NCBI GenBank assembly: GCA_035275065.1
Contig: DATENM010000039.1
Span: 124,001 to 188,000 of the forward strand
Source of the DNA: Blastocatellia bacterium
Lineage (GTDB): Bacteria > Acidobacteriota > Blastocatellia > UBA7656
DNA: 64,000 nt
Reading direction: 5' to 3'
A program made the position numbers and the translations under genes. This document shows positions 32,543 to 41,987 of the stretch, one piece after another; position 1 is the first letter of the stretch, and every line of letters begins with the position of its first letter. The notes beneath the pieces were generated by a model. That model was not told the DNA's origin. It worked only from the letters and a program-made list of their open reading frames with translations, and ran no database searches.

Positions 32543-34057
32543 ATGAATATGAGGTTGAAGAGATCGGCGCGCCGCCGATGGAATTTGCGAAACGCGGTAT
32601 TGGCATCTCTACTATTGGCGCTCGTCGCGGTCTGTAGTTTTAACAGCAACCGCGTCACGGCGCAGACATCTCCCACCCTCAGGTTAGTGCCGGTGCTGTC
32701 GGGCCTGGAAGGGCCGCTGTATGTGACCAGCGCCCACGACGGCAGCAATCGCCTGTTCGTCGTCGAACAAGACGGGCGCATCAAGGTGCTGCAACCCGGA
32801 GCCAGTGCGCCGACCGTCTTTCTCGACATCACGGCAAAGGTCCTATCGTTCAACGAGCAAGGGCTGCTCGGACTTGCCTTTCACCCGCAGTTTGCGACCA
32901 ATCGCCGTTTCTTCATTGACTACATCCGCCGCTCTGACGGCTCAACGGTGGTTGCCGAATATCAGGTCTCGGCGACGAACGGGAATGTGGCCGAGCTGAC
33001 CGAGAAAATTCTGTTGGTGATTGCCCAGCCGTCTGCCAGTCATAAGGCAGGCATGCTGGAGTTCGGCCCCGACGGCTATATGTACATTGCGGTCGGCGAT
33101 GGCGGCCCGGCTCGCGACCCCAGCAACCGCGCACAGAATCTCAATGACCTGCACGGCAAGATTCTGCGCATTGATGTAGACCACATGGATGGCGATCAGC
33201 CTTACCGCTCGCCGGCGGATAATCCGTTCATCGGCTACCCGGCGCCGGCGCGCAGCGAGGTCTATGCCTATGGGCTGCGCAACCCCTGGCGCTTTTCGTT
33301 CGACCGCGAGACGGCGGCGCTCTATGCCGCGGATGTCGGGCAGGGAGCGCGCGAAGAGATCAACCTGATTCAGCGCGGCGGCAACTACGGCTGGCGCATC
33401 TTTGAAGGCACGCTCTGCACGAACCTTGATCCGCCGCTGTGTGCGACGGTGCAAACCATCCCGCCGCTGCTGGAATACACACACCCCAGCGGGCGTTGCG
33501 CGATCATCGGCGGCTACGTCTATCGCGGCACGCGCGCTAGCTTGCCGACGGGCGCTTACATCTATGGCGACTACTGCACGGGCGAGATTCTCATGTTGCA
33601 GAATGGCGCTGAGAAGCTGCTGGCCGATACTTCGCTAGGCATCACTTCGTTCGGCGAAGACGAGGCGGGCGAGATTTATGTCACAGGCGAAGGCGGCACC
33701 TTGCACCGCCTCGACCTCAACCCGCCGCCGACGACGCCATTTGCCATCGGTCGCGCGTGGGTGCGTAAGCGAGCGAGCGGCGCGGTGCTGGACCCCATCA
33801 GTGTGCGCGGCAATGGCAAGAAGTTCGAGATTGTCGTCTTGGAATCATCAACGCCGACGGCGGCATCGGCCAATGCGACGGTCGTCGTCAACGGCATCGA
33901 GCTTGCCACCGACTATACATCAACCGAGACCGAACATCCGATATTCGTGGCGCGGCTCAAAGGCTTTATGCTGGCGACGCCCGGCCCGCTCGTCGTCGAA
34001 GTCGTGCGCGCTGACGGCACGCGCTCGAATAAGCTGACCCTGCAAGTCGTGCCGTAA
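32543..34057 (+). CDS. secreted PQQ-type sugar dehydrogenase (GSDH/sorbosone dehydrogenase family)
   Basis: A 504-residue exported protein. Of several ATGs, 32543 has AAGGGG at proper spacing. A basic n-region (LKRSARRRW) and hydrophobic core form the signal peptide (cleavage near 41, VTAQ). Residues about 45-395 form a six-bladed propeller like soluble glucose/sorbosone dehydrogenase: LFVVEQDGRIKVL, GLLGLAFHPQF, LEFGPDGYMYIAVGDGG, GKILRIDVD and YGLRNPWRFSFD. Residues about 400-504 form an Ig-like, probably TIG/IPT, domain. The substrate is unknown. PQQ synthesis genes are not in the window. Confidence 0.85.
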   Translation: MNMRLKRSARRRWNLRNAVLASLLLALVAVCSFNSNRVTAQTSPTLRLVPVLSGLEGPLYVTSAHDGSNRLFVVEQDGRIKVLQPGASAPTVFLDITAKVLSFNEQGLLGLAFHPQFATNRRFFIDYIRRSDGSTVVAEYQVSATNGNVAELTEKILLVIAQPSASHKAGMLEFGPDGYMYIAVGDGGPARDPSNRAQNLNDLHGKILRIDVDHMDGDQPYRSPADNPFIGYPAPARSEVYAYGLRNPWRFSFDRETAALYAADVGQGAREEINLIQRGGNYGWRIFEGTLCTNLDPPLCATVQTIPPLLEYTHPSGRCAIIGGYVYRGTRASLPTGAYIYGDYCTGEILMLQNGAEKLLADTSLGITSFGEDEAGEIYVTGEGGTLHRLDLNPPPTTPFAIGRAWVRKRASGAVLDPISVRGNGKKFEIVVLESSTPTAASANATVVVNGIELATDYTSTETEHPIFVARLKGFMLATPGPLVVEVVRADGTRSNKLTLQVVP

Positions 34058-34088
34058 AGCCCGGCGCGACCTGTAAGCAGGCCACCCG

Positions 34089-36149
34089 TCAGAGAGGTTT
34101 TGCGGAGTGTTCTGCTTCGTCGCTTGCCGGTTTGCCGCGCCGCTCGCGTATCTTTGCCGAGAGCCGAGAGGTCAGCTGCCCGATGGTGATGCCGGCGCAG
34201 TAGAGGGCGACGGCTGAGGCGATGAATAGACAATAGTGAAGCGCCAGAATGTAGCGGTACTCGGTGCTCAACGCCGATTGAACGCAGAGATAGTAGAGCG
34301 GCACGACGAGCAACACCACCAGCACGCGACCGCGCCCCGCCAGGCCCAACAGCAACAAACCGGCGACGACTAGCGGCAGCATGCCCCTGGTCTTGAATAG
34401 ATTCTTTTGCAGGCCGTGAGCGAGGGCGCGCGGGTAGCGCGTCCACAAGTAAGGGGTTGCGCCAAGCTCGAATAGATCGGCCTGACCCACTCGCGTGATG
34501 TGCGGGGCAGAGGCCGGCCCGTTGTTGCTAATCACCAGGCGCGCGGCGCTGCGGTCGCCGCTCGCAAACACCATCTGAAGCAGAGGCATCTCCGGCTCAC
34601 CCGGCGGCTCATCAGACGACGGCTCGCGCCTTTCGCTTTTCGGTTTTCGGCTCGCTGCCGACTCCGCGGGCGGGCTATCCAGAATTGCCGACGCCAGTGT
34701 AAAGCGCCGGTCTACCGTAGTCACCTTGACCGCGGCGGCTGCCTGCTCGGCTTTGATTCTCAGGGTGAGCAGGTAATCGGTCTGTGGCTTGAGGCGCAGA
34801 GGCGCAGAGGCAAACTGATTGCCGAAGGCCGACGAATCGCCGGCGACCCGCAAGGATTGACTGCCGGCGTCCAGCGCCACGTCAGCCGCCGGTGCGGCGA
34901 AGGCTTCATCGCTAAGCCATCCCGATGCGGCGCTCGACCAGACAGGTGTCGCGTCGTCCGGGCGCGCGGCGGCGTGCGCGACCGCGGGCTCTGCGGAAAT
35001 GATCGGCACGCTTGCGGTGTTGAAAGGCCAGTCGGCGGGGCGCGCATCATTGTAGCTGAGCATGAATGCAGCGCGGCGCAGCATGCCGCCGGCGAACCAG
35101 AAGGGATGAGCGCGAATCACCTGTAGCCCGCGCGCATAGCGGTACTGATCGCGCTCGATGCCATCCGGCGCCCAGGGGTTCTGGGCATAGTCCGGGCGGT
35201 TGTGCCACTCGGCATCCTTGAGCGCGGCGTCCTGGTCTGAAGTCGGCATTTGGAAGCGGCCTTGCTTATCCAGATCGCCGATGCCGACAACCAGATTCTC
35301 GCCGCCGGCAATCGATAGCGGGATGAAGCGATGAAACAGGATGGCGTTGCGAATCGTGATTGGCGCAATCACCAGGATCGTCGCGCCAATCAGCGTCAGC
35401 GCGTAGCGCAGCCGTTTGCCGCGAACAACCAGCGCCGCCAGCGCCAGGGCGAGAAACGGCGCCAGCATTAACGCGTTGGCGCGCAGCCAGCACGACACGC
35501 CAATCATAGCGCCGGCGGCGATCACCGTGCTGAGCCGGGGCTGCTTCGCCGCTTTGATGAGAAAGTAAACCGCTAAGAGGATCGGCAGCACCGCAAGGCT
35601 GTCGGGCGAAAGCCACAGCGAGTAGAAAGCCAGATGCGGCGATAGCGCGGCAAGCAAACCGGCAATCAGCGCAATTGTCCCGTTGAGCAGCTCGGCGGCG
35701 ATGAGGAAGACCATCACGACCGCGAGCCCGTCACCGATGACTTGCACCCACCTGACCGCCGAGTTGGAATCATTCCACACCCCGAAGACCGCCGCCATCA
35801 GCATGGAATAACCGGGCGGGTGCAGCAGCAGTCGCGCATCTCCCGGATCAATTGGTGTGCGCGGAAAGAGCAGGCCGCCGCCTTCGCGCATCTGCTGCGC
35901 TTCGCTTTTGTACTGCCTGACCAGGTCGGCCATCCACGGCTCACCGCGCGTCAGCTCGGCGCGATAGTCCTGCCAGTGCAGCAGGCGAACGCCGACGGCG
36001 ATGAGGAAGAGGCTGGCGCAGGTCAGCAGGATGATTGAGCGCCGCCAGCGAGCCGGCGGCGTGGCGTGCAAGCCGAAACGGTCGGCTGTCCATTTTGCGG
36101 TGCGGCGCGCGACCGACAGCCAGCGGTTGCGGTCTGACACAAATATCAT
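34089..36149 (-). CDS. GT39-like membrane glycosyltransferase
   Basis: A 686-residue membrane protein. After a cytosolic N terminus (about 1-38) there are ten or more helices up to about residue 360, then a 250-residue periplasmic domain of beta-rich character, then a final cluster of three or four helices. The first loop (YRAELTRGEPWMADLVRQY) and the LLLHPPGYSMLMAAVFG segment place it in the ArnT/PMT-like GT-C superfamily. It converges on the sugar dehydrogenase gene with 31 bp between stops. Acceptor and sugar are unknown. Confidence 0.78.
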   Translation of the reverse strand: MIFVSDRNRWLSVARRTAKWTADRFGLHATPPARWRRSIILLTCASLFLIAVGVRLLHWQDYRAELTRGEPWMADLVRQYKSEAQQMREGGGLLFPRTPIDPGDARLLLHPPGYSMLMAAVFGVWNDSNSAVRWVQVIGDGLAVVMVFLIAAELLNGTIALIAGLLAALSPHLAFYSLWLSPDSLAVLPILLAVYFLIKAAKQPRLSTVIAAGAMIGVSCWLRANALMLAPFLALALAALVVRGKRLRYALTLIGATILVIAPITIRNAILFHRFIPLSIAGGENLVVGIGDLDKQGRFQMPTSDQDAALKDAEWHNRPDYAQNPWAPDGIERDQYRYARGLQVIRAHPFWFAGGMLRRAAFMLSYNDARPADWPFNTASVPIISAEPAVAHAAARPDDATPVWSSAASGWLSDEAFAAPAADVALDAGSQSLRVAGDSSAFGNQFASAPLRLKPQTDYLLTLRIKAEQAAAAVKVTTVDRRFTLASAILDSPPAESAASRKPKSERREPSSDEPPGEPEMPLLQMVFASGDRSAARLVISNNGPASAPHITRVGQADLFELGATPYLWTRYPRALAHGLQKNLFKTRGMLPLVVAGLLLLGLAGRGRVLVVLLVVPLYYLCVQSALSTEYRYILALHYCLFIASAVALYCAGITIGQLTSRLSAKIRERRGKPASDEAEHSAKPL

Positions 36150-36393
36150 GTGACGGTCTCGAAAGGCTCTCAGCTCTGATGAGCAGCGCCGCGATTATAG
36201 CACAACCGAAGTGCCACACCATTCACCGGCTCTTCGTCCGCAGGTACGACCGGTTGAAGCGCTTTCGAGCCGCCTGCTACACTTCTCTTTTACTCGCGCA
36301 GTCTGAAAGCTGACTACCGGCTGCAATCCTGAAACCTGTCGGCATAGACAGTCTAAAACCGCCCGGCGCGACTGTGGCGGAAAAAGGAGAGAT

Positions 36394-36831
36394 ATGGCAA
36401 CCGAAATCCTGGAGCACACGGGGCTCGTCATCGAAGAGACGCCGCCCGAAGCCTTGGCGCTCGTGCCGCTCGACACCTTCGCTTACAAGTATCCCGGCAA
36501 AGAGATTCGCATCGAATTCACCTGCCCGGAGTTCACCGCCATCTGCCCGTTTTCGGACTTCCCCGACTTTGCGACGATCAAGCTCGAATACGTGCCCAAC
36601 GAGCTGTGCGTCGAGCTGAAGTCGCTGAAGCTCTACATCAACTCGTTCCGCGCGGTGAAGATGTTTCACGAGCATGTCATCAACCGCATCCTCGACGATT
36701 TCGTGCGGGCGTGCGATCCGCTGGCGGTTGATATCGAAGGCGACTTTAATGTGCGCGGCAACATCAAGACGGTGATCCGCGCCGCGTACCGGCGCGCCGA
36801 AACCGCGCGACAGCGGGCGGGCGCGAACTGA
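36394..36831 (+). CDS. queF: NADPH-dependent 7-cyano-7-deazaguanine reductase
   Basis: A 145-residue unimodular QueF, which reduces preQ0 to preQ1 for queuosine tRNA modification. The start has AAAGGAGA upstream. The nucleophile is C51 ([13 protein letters not shown]) and the acid D58; the substrate-binding His/Glu pair is H92/E93 (MFHEH). The 7- and 41-residue spacings from the Cys match the Bacillus enzyme. The NADPH segment [13 protein letters not shown] deviates only at ESK. The rest of the que pathway is absent. I looked upstream (36150-36393) for a preQ1 riboswitch and saw none. Confidence 0.95.
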   Translation: MATEILEHTGLVIEETPPEALALVPLDTFAYKYPGKEIRIEFTCPEFTAICPFSDFPDFATIKLEYVPNELCVELKSLKLYINSFRAVKMFHEHVINRILDDFVRACDPLAVDIEGDFNVRGNIKTVIRAAYRRAETARQRAGAN

Positions 36832-36864
36832 GCCGCCGCCTTCGCCGTACAGACAGGCAATGCT

Positions 36865-37170
36865 ATGGAGATGCAGAAGTCATACTATGTCGTCACCTAC
36901 AGGCCGGCTTACCTGGCGCTGCTTCAGAGCAGGTCCGCCGATATTGCTCAGGCCGACGACCCCGGCGGCCTGCCTTGCGTCGTCGTCTCGATCACGCAGG
37001 GCGGCTTTGGGCAAGACATGATTGACGACGAGCGCCAGGCGAAAGAGCGCTTTCTCGAACACCTGTTCTACGCTGACGATGTTGACCTGTCGCGCACGGC
37101 TGACGTCTTCGACCAATACTTCACGCTCGTGCCGGCAGACGAATTGATCGATCTCGACGAAGAGGTTTGA
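36865..37170 (+). CDS. small hypothetical protein
   Basis: A 101-residue soluble acidic protein, no signal peptide, no domain I recognise. It begins SYYVVTYRPAYLALLQSR and ends in an Asp/Glu-rich tail (ADELIDLDEEV). It starts 33 bp after queF on the same strand with AGACAGGC upstream, so it is probably co-transcribed. A mirrored array follows within 7 bp of the stop. Confidence 0.6.
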   Translation: MEMQKSYYVVTYRPAYLALLQSRSADIAQADDPGGLPCVVVSITQGGFGQDMIDDERQAKERFLEHLFYADDVDLSRTADVFDQYFTLVPADELIDLDEEV

Positions 37171-37176
37171 AACATT

Positions 37177-37246
37177 TCTGGTTCCTGGTTAGTTGTCCCA
37201 GGTTCTCTGAAAGGGCCAGAGTTTGCTAACCAGGAACCAGGAACCC
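37177..37246. repeat. mirrored 7-mer array (unit CCAGGAA)
   Basis: The left arm GGTTCCTGGTTAG (37180-37192) and right arm CTAACCAGGAACC (37226-37238) are perfect 13-bp reverse complements extended by further imperfect units. It occupies almost the whole 83-bp gap between two same-strand genes. Confidence 0.85.
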
Positions 37247-37253
37247 TATCTTT

Positions 37254-38153
37254 ATGCAATTGACAATTTCCACGCCCGCGACCTTCAGCTTCCGCCGCAC
37301 AGTCATCAGTCACGGCTGGTGCGAGCTGCCGCCGTTTGATCTGGATCGCCAGGCGTGGGCGCTCACGCGCGTCATTGCTACGGGCGAGGCGCGGCCCATC
37401 ACCGTCACCCTTAGCGAAGGCGAGCAAGCCATCAACGTCACGACGCGGCGCAAGCTCAGCCGTCGCGCCGCCGACAAAGTTCTGCGTGATGTGCGCCACA
37501 TGATGCGGCTCGACGACGACATGAGCGACTTTTATCAGCTCACGGCCAGCAATCCCGCCTTCGCGTGGATCGCCCGCAATGGCGCGGGCCGCTTGCTGCG
37601 CGCGCCGACGGTTTTTGAAGACCTGGTGAAGATGATGTGCACGACTAACTGCGCGTGGTCGCTTACAGAGAAGATGGTCGGCGGGCTGGTCGGCGCGCTC
37701 GGGCGCGAAACCTCGGACGGCCGCCGCGACTTTCCGACGCCTGAAGCGATGGCCGCGATGCCCGAAAGTTTTTACCGCGACACGGTGCGCGCCGGTTATC
37801 GCTCGGCTTACTTGAAAGAGCTGGCCGAGCGCGTGGCGACGGGCGAGCTCGATGTCGAATCGTGGCTGACGAGTGAGCTGCCGACCGACAAGCTGATCCG
37901 CGAGATGAAGCGCGTCAAAGGTGTCGGCGATTATGCGGCGGAAAACTTGTTGAAGCTCGTCGGTCGCTACGACGGCCTCGGCCTCGATTCGTGGGTGCGC
38001 CCGCAGTTTTCGCGCAAGCACAACAAAGGGCGAGCGGCGTCGGACGAAAAGATTCGCCGGCATTACGCGCGCTTCGGCACATGGCGCGGCCTCGCCTTGT
38101 GGTGCGATCTGACTGAGGATTGGCTCGACGAAGCAGGCAACGCCAAGTGGTGA
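37254..38153 (+). CDS. HhH-GPD superfamily DNA glycosylase (OGG1/AlkA-like)
   Basis: A 299-residue base-excision-repair enzyme. The helix-hairpin-helix MKRVKGVGDYAAENLLKLV lies near residues 220-238, followed by GRYDGLGLDSWVR whose Asp is the expected catalytic residue. An FEDLVKMMCTTNCAWS segment near 122-137 matches the helical core of 3-methyladenine and 8-oxoguanine glycosylases. There is no OGG1 catalytic Lys before the Gly/Pro-Asp loop that I can identify with certainty, so monofunctional action is more likely. The lesion specificity is not deducible. Confidence 0.8.
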   Translation: MQLTISTPATFSFRRTVISHGWCELPPFDLDRQAWALTRVIATGEARPITVTLSEGEQAINVTTRRKLSRRAADKVLRDVRHMMRLDDDMSDFYQLTASNPAFAWIARNGAGRLLRAPTVFEDLVKMMCTTNCAWSLTEKMVGGLVGALGRETSDGRRDFPTPEAMAAMPESFYRDTVRAGYRSAYLKELAERVATGELDVESWLTSELPTDKLIREMKRVKGVGDYAAENLLKLVGRYDGLGLDSWVRPQFSRKHNKGRAASDEKIRRHYARFGTWRGLALWCDLTEDWLDEAGNAKW

Positions 38154-38175
38154 ACTAAAGCGGTTTTCAATTGGA

Positions 38176-38233
38176 TGTAGCGCAATCTGTTAGATTGCGC
38201 CGTGACTCGCGCAGTCTAACAGATTGCGCTACA
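38176..38233. repeat. 58-bp double-dyad palindrome, copy 2
   Basis: Same family and same central GTT/AAC loop as copy 1, with the ATCTGTTAGAT version of the arms and one mismatch between the arms. It lies between the convergent glycosylase and P-loop genes, 23 bp from one stop and 9 bp from the other. A T run is lacking, so it is not a standard terminator. Confidence 0.85.
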
Positions 38234-38241
38234 CGGCAAAC

Positions 38242-38868
38242 TCAATCGTTCAGCCGCGAGCGGACAAACCGCAAGACTTCCTGATTCATATAGCGCTCTT
38301 CAGCGGTGATCGTCAGGCAGGGTTTATTCCGCTTGATCTCGCGCGCCAGCAAGACCGCTTGCGACTCTGCCGCCGGCCCACCGCCGGCCCGATTGAGCAA
38401 TAGATAAGCGTCAGCCATGTCGAAGAATTGCCGCGCCGAATCTTTAAAGTCGGCGCTCGCCGGATCGATGACCTGCAAGAAGAGCGTCGGTTTGATGAAG
38501 CGGCGCAGGCTGTTGCTTTCGATGATGACGTGCGCGTCTTCGGCAATCGCCTCTCTGAGCGAAGGCAGCGCCGTAAGCAATTCGCCCTGCCCGGCGCGCA
38601 CCCACAGGGCGCGCCGCGCCCCGGCGGCGAGGAATCGCGCCGTGTCGGTGCCTGAGTCCCTTTGCCGCTCGGTGGTGATGGCGAAGGCATGCTCGGCGAC
38701 GGCGCAATCGCAAAGCTCGCCGCTGGTCGAGCAGACGCCGTGGCCGAACTGCGTGATCTTGACCGCCGTCCAGTGCATCTCCGGCAGGCCGCGAATGATG
38801 CCTTCGACAACCGACGTTTTACCGATGTTGCGCGTGTGACCGCCGACCATCACCATCTTCATAAGCAT
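38242..38868 (-). CDS. P-loop NTPase, MobB-like, with N-terminal Cys cluster
   Basis: A 208-residue soluble protein. The N terminus carries a Walker A of the form GGHTRNIGKTS (9-19), like MobB and related SIMIBI proteins. H43 is followed by C46, C53 and C55 (GVCSTSGELCDC), a possible metal site. A TDTARFLAAGA segment follows, then a Walker B-like stretch (AHVIIESNS) and the nucleotide-base region KPCLTIT. I do not recognise the function. It is isolated on the minus strand between plus-strand genes. Start ATG 38868 has only a weak ribosome site. Confidence 0.65.
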   Translation of the reverse strand: MLMKMVMVGGHTRNIGKTSVVEGIIRGLPEMHWTAVKITQFGHGVCSTSGELCDCAVAEHAFAITTERQRDSGTDTARFLAAGARRALWVRAGQGELLTALPSLREAIAEDAHVIIESNSLRRFIKPTLFLQVIDPASADFKDSARQFFDMADAYLLLNRAGGGPAAESQAVLLAREIKRNKPCLTITAEERYMNQEVLRFVRSRLND

Positions 38869-38979
38869 TCCCAGCTTGCGCCGCCGCGGGCCGACACCGC
38901 TTGTCTCTGAAGCCCCTGATCGTTTATAACATGGCTCTCAGCACCAGCCCAACTTTCACCGTCTTAAGCGAAGGCATCC

Positions 38980-39297
38980 ATGATCAAAGTCAGCATCCTT
39001 TACCCGAACAGGCCGGGCAACCGCTTCGACCTCGACTATTATCTCAACCAGCATATGCCGATGACGATTGAAAAGCTCGGCGGCGCGCTCAAGGGCGTTT
39101 CAATCGATTACGGCCTGACCAGCGACCTGCCCGATTCGCCGCCGCTCTACGTCGCCATGTGCCACCTGCTCTTCGATTCAGTCGAAGCGTTTCAAGCGGC
39201 ATTCATTCCTCACGCCGCGGCGCTGCAAGGCGACATCCCGAACTACACGGACGTCGAGCCCGGCATCCAGATCAGCGAAGTCAAGCTTTCTCGCTGA
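38980..39297 (+). CDS. EthD domain protein
   Basis: A 105-residue dimeric alpha+beta-barrel-type protein. IKVSILYPNRPGNRFDLDYYLNQHMPM is split around the conserved Y-x-x-x-H-x-P core of EthD proteins; the rest (SVEAFQAAFIPHAAALQGDIPNY) matches the family end. EthD was found in ether-degradation clusters, but most relatives have no known reaction. No monooxygenase is adjacent. Confidence 0.85.
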   Translation: MIKVSILYPNRPGNRFDLDYYLNQHMPMTIEKLGGALKGVSIDYGLTSDLPDSPPLYVAMCHLLFDSVEAFQAAFIPHAAALQGDIPNYTDVEPGIQISEVKLSR

Positions 39298-39379
39298 CCG
39301 CCACGCTTGACCTGACAACCCTGAAACAGACCCCTGTGAGGCGTCGTATGCTCAAGCAAATTACTTGAGGAGACTCACA

Positions 39380-40063
39380 ATGAAAATGCTTTCAGGGCTG
39401 ATGATGGTCATGCTCGGTCTGGGAACATCGTTCAGCGGCGCGGCGCAAACTTCGTCTTCGCCGGCGACAGCGGCAGCCGGGCCGGCGCGCAAGGTCAAAG
39501 GTCAGGTGTTGACCTCGCCTGCGACGCCTGCGGTTCGCCTCGAATTCGGCAAGGATTTCAAGTACGTCGGCCATCAGGAATTCATCCTCTACGACGTGGC
39601 GCACGCCGAGCAGCACTTCTTCGTGGACGCCGACAAGGATGGCCGAATCAAGCGATTCTACTGGGTGCAGTTCGAGGGCTACTTGCCCGGCAACACCCAC
39701 ACCTACCGCTACAAATCGAATCAGACGGTCGACATCGGCGGGCTGGCCTTCTTCGCCGACGCGGCGGCGAGAAATATGAAGATCAACGTCAGCCGCCCGG
39801 ACTCGGACGGCAGCCGCGCCCGCGCTTTCCTCGAAAGCAAGGGCTACCGCATGGCCAGCGACGAGATGTTGTGGCAACGCCTTGTCCACCTCGTAGACGA
39901 GTCGCGGCGCGATGAATTGATGATCATCTATATGGAAGACCTGACACCGACAGGCTTACGGGCGAGCGACCTGTGGCGTGGCGGGCGGGCCGAGTCACAG
40001 TGGGACGACATGGCCAAAGCGCTGCTCGACCGCGCCGTCAAGAGTCTGAAACTGCGACGCTGA
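39380..40063 (+). CDS. secreted hypothetical protein
   Basis: A 227-residue exported protein. GAGGAGA precedes ATG 39380, and a signal peptide (MKMLSGLMMVMLGLGTSFSG) ends near residue 25. The mature part contains an EQHFFVDADKDGRIKRFYW block and a helical C terminus. It resembles nothing I can name with confidence. It is the second gene after EthD on the strand with an 82-bp gap. No catalytic motif is seen. Confidence 0.65.
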   Translation: MKMLSGLMMVMLGLGTSFSGAAQTSSSPATAAAGPARKVKGQVLTSPATPAVRLEFGKDFKYVGHQEFILYDVAHAEQHFFVDADKDGRIKRFYWVQFEGYLPGNTHTYRYKSNQTVDIGGLAFFADAAARNMKINVSRPDSDGSRARAFLESKGYRMASDEMLWQRLVHLVDESRRDELMIIYMEDLTPTGLRASDLWRGGRAESQWDDMAKALLDRAVKSLKLRR

Positions 40064-40067
40064 TCGG

Positions 40068-40098
40068 TTGACCGGCGGCGGACTTTTTCAGGTATAGT
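40068..40098 (+). promoter_or_regulatory. possible promoter for the serine hydrolase gene
   Basis: TTGACC (40068-40073) and TATAGT (40093-40098) are separated by 19 bp, slightly long for sigma-70, about 64 bp before the start at 40162. The match is moderate. Confidence 0.35.
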
Positions 40099-40161
40099 AT
40101 CACCCACCTGGCGGTTCTATTCGGCGTGCCCACTATCATAAGTTCCCAGATGGAGAAGGTC

Positions 40162-41961
40162 ATGAATCCGATGTTTTCTCGACTGCTCGTACTTGTTCTC
40201 ATCTGCTCGCAAGCTGCGCTCGGCCAATCCCCGGCGCAGTCGCGCATCCAGCGCGTCGAGACCGGGCTGCTGCCTGCTGTGCAGATCAAAGGCGCTCCCG
40301 GCTGGACGATCCAGGAGCGCATGAAGCATTACCGCATCCCCGGCGTCAGCATCGCCGTCATCAATGATTACCAGGTCGAGTGGGCGCGCGCCTATGGCGT
40401 CAAAGACCTTGAGACGAACGAGCCGGTGACGACGGAAACGCTTTTTCAGGCCGGCTCGATCAGCAAGCCGGTCGCGGCGATGGTGGCGCTGAAGAAAGTC
40501 AGCGAGGGCAAGATCGCGCTCGACGAGGACATCAACAACAAGCTGACCTCGTGGAAGCTGCCCGATAATGAATTCACCGCGAAGAAGAAGGTCACGCTCG
40601 CCAACCTGCTCTCGCACAGCGGCGGGCTCACCGTGCATGGCTTCCCCGGCTACGCGGTCGGCCAGAAGATACCGACGCTGCCGGAAATCCTCGACGGCAA
40701 GCCGCCGGCCAACACGCCCGCCGTGCGCGTTGACTTCGAGCCGGGCTCAAAATTCCGCTACTCAGGCGGCGGCATCACCATCGCGCAGCTCGCCATCATG
40801 GACATCGAGAAAAAGCCTTACCCGCAGATCGCTCGCGATGTCGTCCTCGGGCCGCTCGGCATGACGCACAGCACCTACAGCCAACCGCTGCCCGACGACT
40901 GGCGCAAGCAGGCCGCGACCGGCTACCGGCCCAACGGCAAAGAGGTCGAAGGCAAGATTCACGTCTACCCCGAGATGGCGGCGGCGGGATTGTGGACGAC
41001 GCCCACAGACCTCTGCAAGTTCGCCATCGAGGTGCAGCTTTCGCTGGCCGGCAAATCCAACAAGGTACTCTCCAAAGAGATGGCGGCGAAGATGGTGACG
41101 CCTTTCCTCGCGGACGCGCCGCCCGGCCTGGGCTTCTTCGTTGAGAAGCACGGCAACGCCGTCTACTTCGGCCACGGCGGCGCCGATGAAGGCTTTCGCG
41201 CCGGCCTGCTGGTCAATCGCGATAAAGGCTATGGCGTCGCCGTGATGGTCAATTCCGACAACGGCCAGATCATTGACGAAGTCTTCCGCGCCGTCGCCCG
41301 CGAATACCAGTGGGAAGATTACCTGCCGCCGCCGGTCGCCGTGGTGACGCTCGCCGCCGACAAGCTGGCCGATTACGAGGGGCGTTTTCAGCTCTACCCG
41401 GACCTGGCTCTGACCGTCAGCCGGCAGAACGGCAAGCTGCGCGGGCAAGTGACCAACCGCGAAGCCTTCGACCTGCTGCCCATCTCTGACACCGAGTTCA
41501 TCACGACGGCGGATGATGTTCGCTACGTCTTTGTCCGCGACGCCGCGGGCCACGTCGCGGCGATGAAGGTGCGGTTCGGCGAGGGAATCATAACGGCCCC
41601 GCGCCTGGCTAAAGACGCGCTGATCCCTTACGAGCTGCTGGTGGCGGGCAAAGTTGATGAAGCCGTCGAGGCGTATCGGAAGATCAGGCGCGAGTTCCCG
41701 AACGATCCGGGGGCGTCCGAGGAGCATCTCAACAACCTGGGCTACGGCCTGCTCCAGCAGAAGAAGATTGCCGAAGCGATTGCCGTCTTCAAGCTCAACG
41801 TCGAGCTGTACCCGAAGTCCTGGAACGTCTATGACAGTCTGGGCGAAGCCTACATGGCGAATGGCGAGAAAGAGAAGGCCATTGCGAGCTACAAGAAGTC
41901 GCTAGAGCTCAACCCCGGCAACACCAATGGGGCGGCGATGCTGAAGAAGCTGGAGCAGTGA
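40162..41961 (+). CDS. secreted serine beta-lactamase-like hydrolase with C-terminal TPRs
   Basis: A 599-residue exported protein. ATG 40162 is chosen because GGAG sits six bases upstream and the signal peptide starts there (MNPMFSRLLVLVLICSQAALG). The penicillin-binding/class C fold contains S99-x-x-K102 (GSISKP), the YSG triad near Y200 and the HGG near H338 (FGHGGAD). After a beta-rich linker (about 390-490), residues about 500-595 form three TPR repeats (LLVAGKVDEAVEAYRKI). Such enzymes act as esterases or D-amino-acid peptidases more often than as lactamases. Confidence 0.88.
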   Translation: MNPMFSRLLVLVLICSQAALGQSPAQSRIQRVETGLLPAVQIKGAPGWTIQERMKHYRIPGVSIAVINDYQVEWARAYGVKDLETNEPVTTETLFQAGSISKPVAAMVALKKVSEGKIALDEDINNKLTSWKLPDNEFTAKKKVTLANLLSHSGGLTVHGFPGYAVGQKIPTLPEILDGKPPANTPAVRVDFEPGSKFRYSGGGITIAQLAIMDIEKKPYPQIARDVVLGPLGMTHSTYSQPLPDDWRKQAATGYRPNGKEVEGKIHVYPEMAAAGLWTTPTDLCKFAIEVQLSLAGKSNKVLSKEMAAKMVTPFLADAPPGLGFFVEKHGNAVYFGHGGADEGFRAGLLVNRDKGYGVAVMVNSDNGQIIDEVFRAVAREYQWEDYLPPPVAVVTLAADKLADYEGRFQLYPDLALTVSRQNGKLRGQVTNREAFDLLPISDTEFITTADDVRYVFVRDAAGHVAAMKVRFGEGIITAPRLAKDALIPYELLVAGKVDEAVEAYRKIRREFPNDPGASEEHLNNLGYGLLQQKKIAEAIAVFKLNVELYPKSWNVYDSLGEAYMANGEKEKAIASYKKSLELNPGNTNGAAMLKKLEQ

Positions 41962-41987
41962 GCGGCGCAAGGCGGGTTTCATTTTGA

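Noticed and set aside
32209-32637. Open frames across MITE copy 1
   Set aside because: They only translate the CACAGAGA repeat; no conserved protein features.
36150-36393. preQ1 riboswitch upstream of queF
   Set aside because: No C-rich loop and A-rich tail pseudoknot that I can draw; AAAAAGGAGAG before the ATG is just the ribosome site.
40162-41961. Antibiotic-resistance beta-lactamase
   Set aside because: The SxxK/YSG/HGG set plus TPRs fits the broad esterase/peptidase group; nothing suggests resistance.
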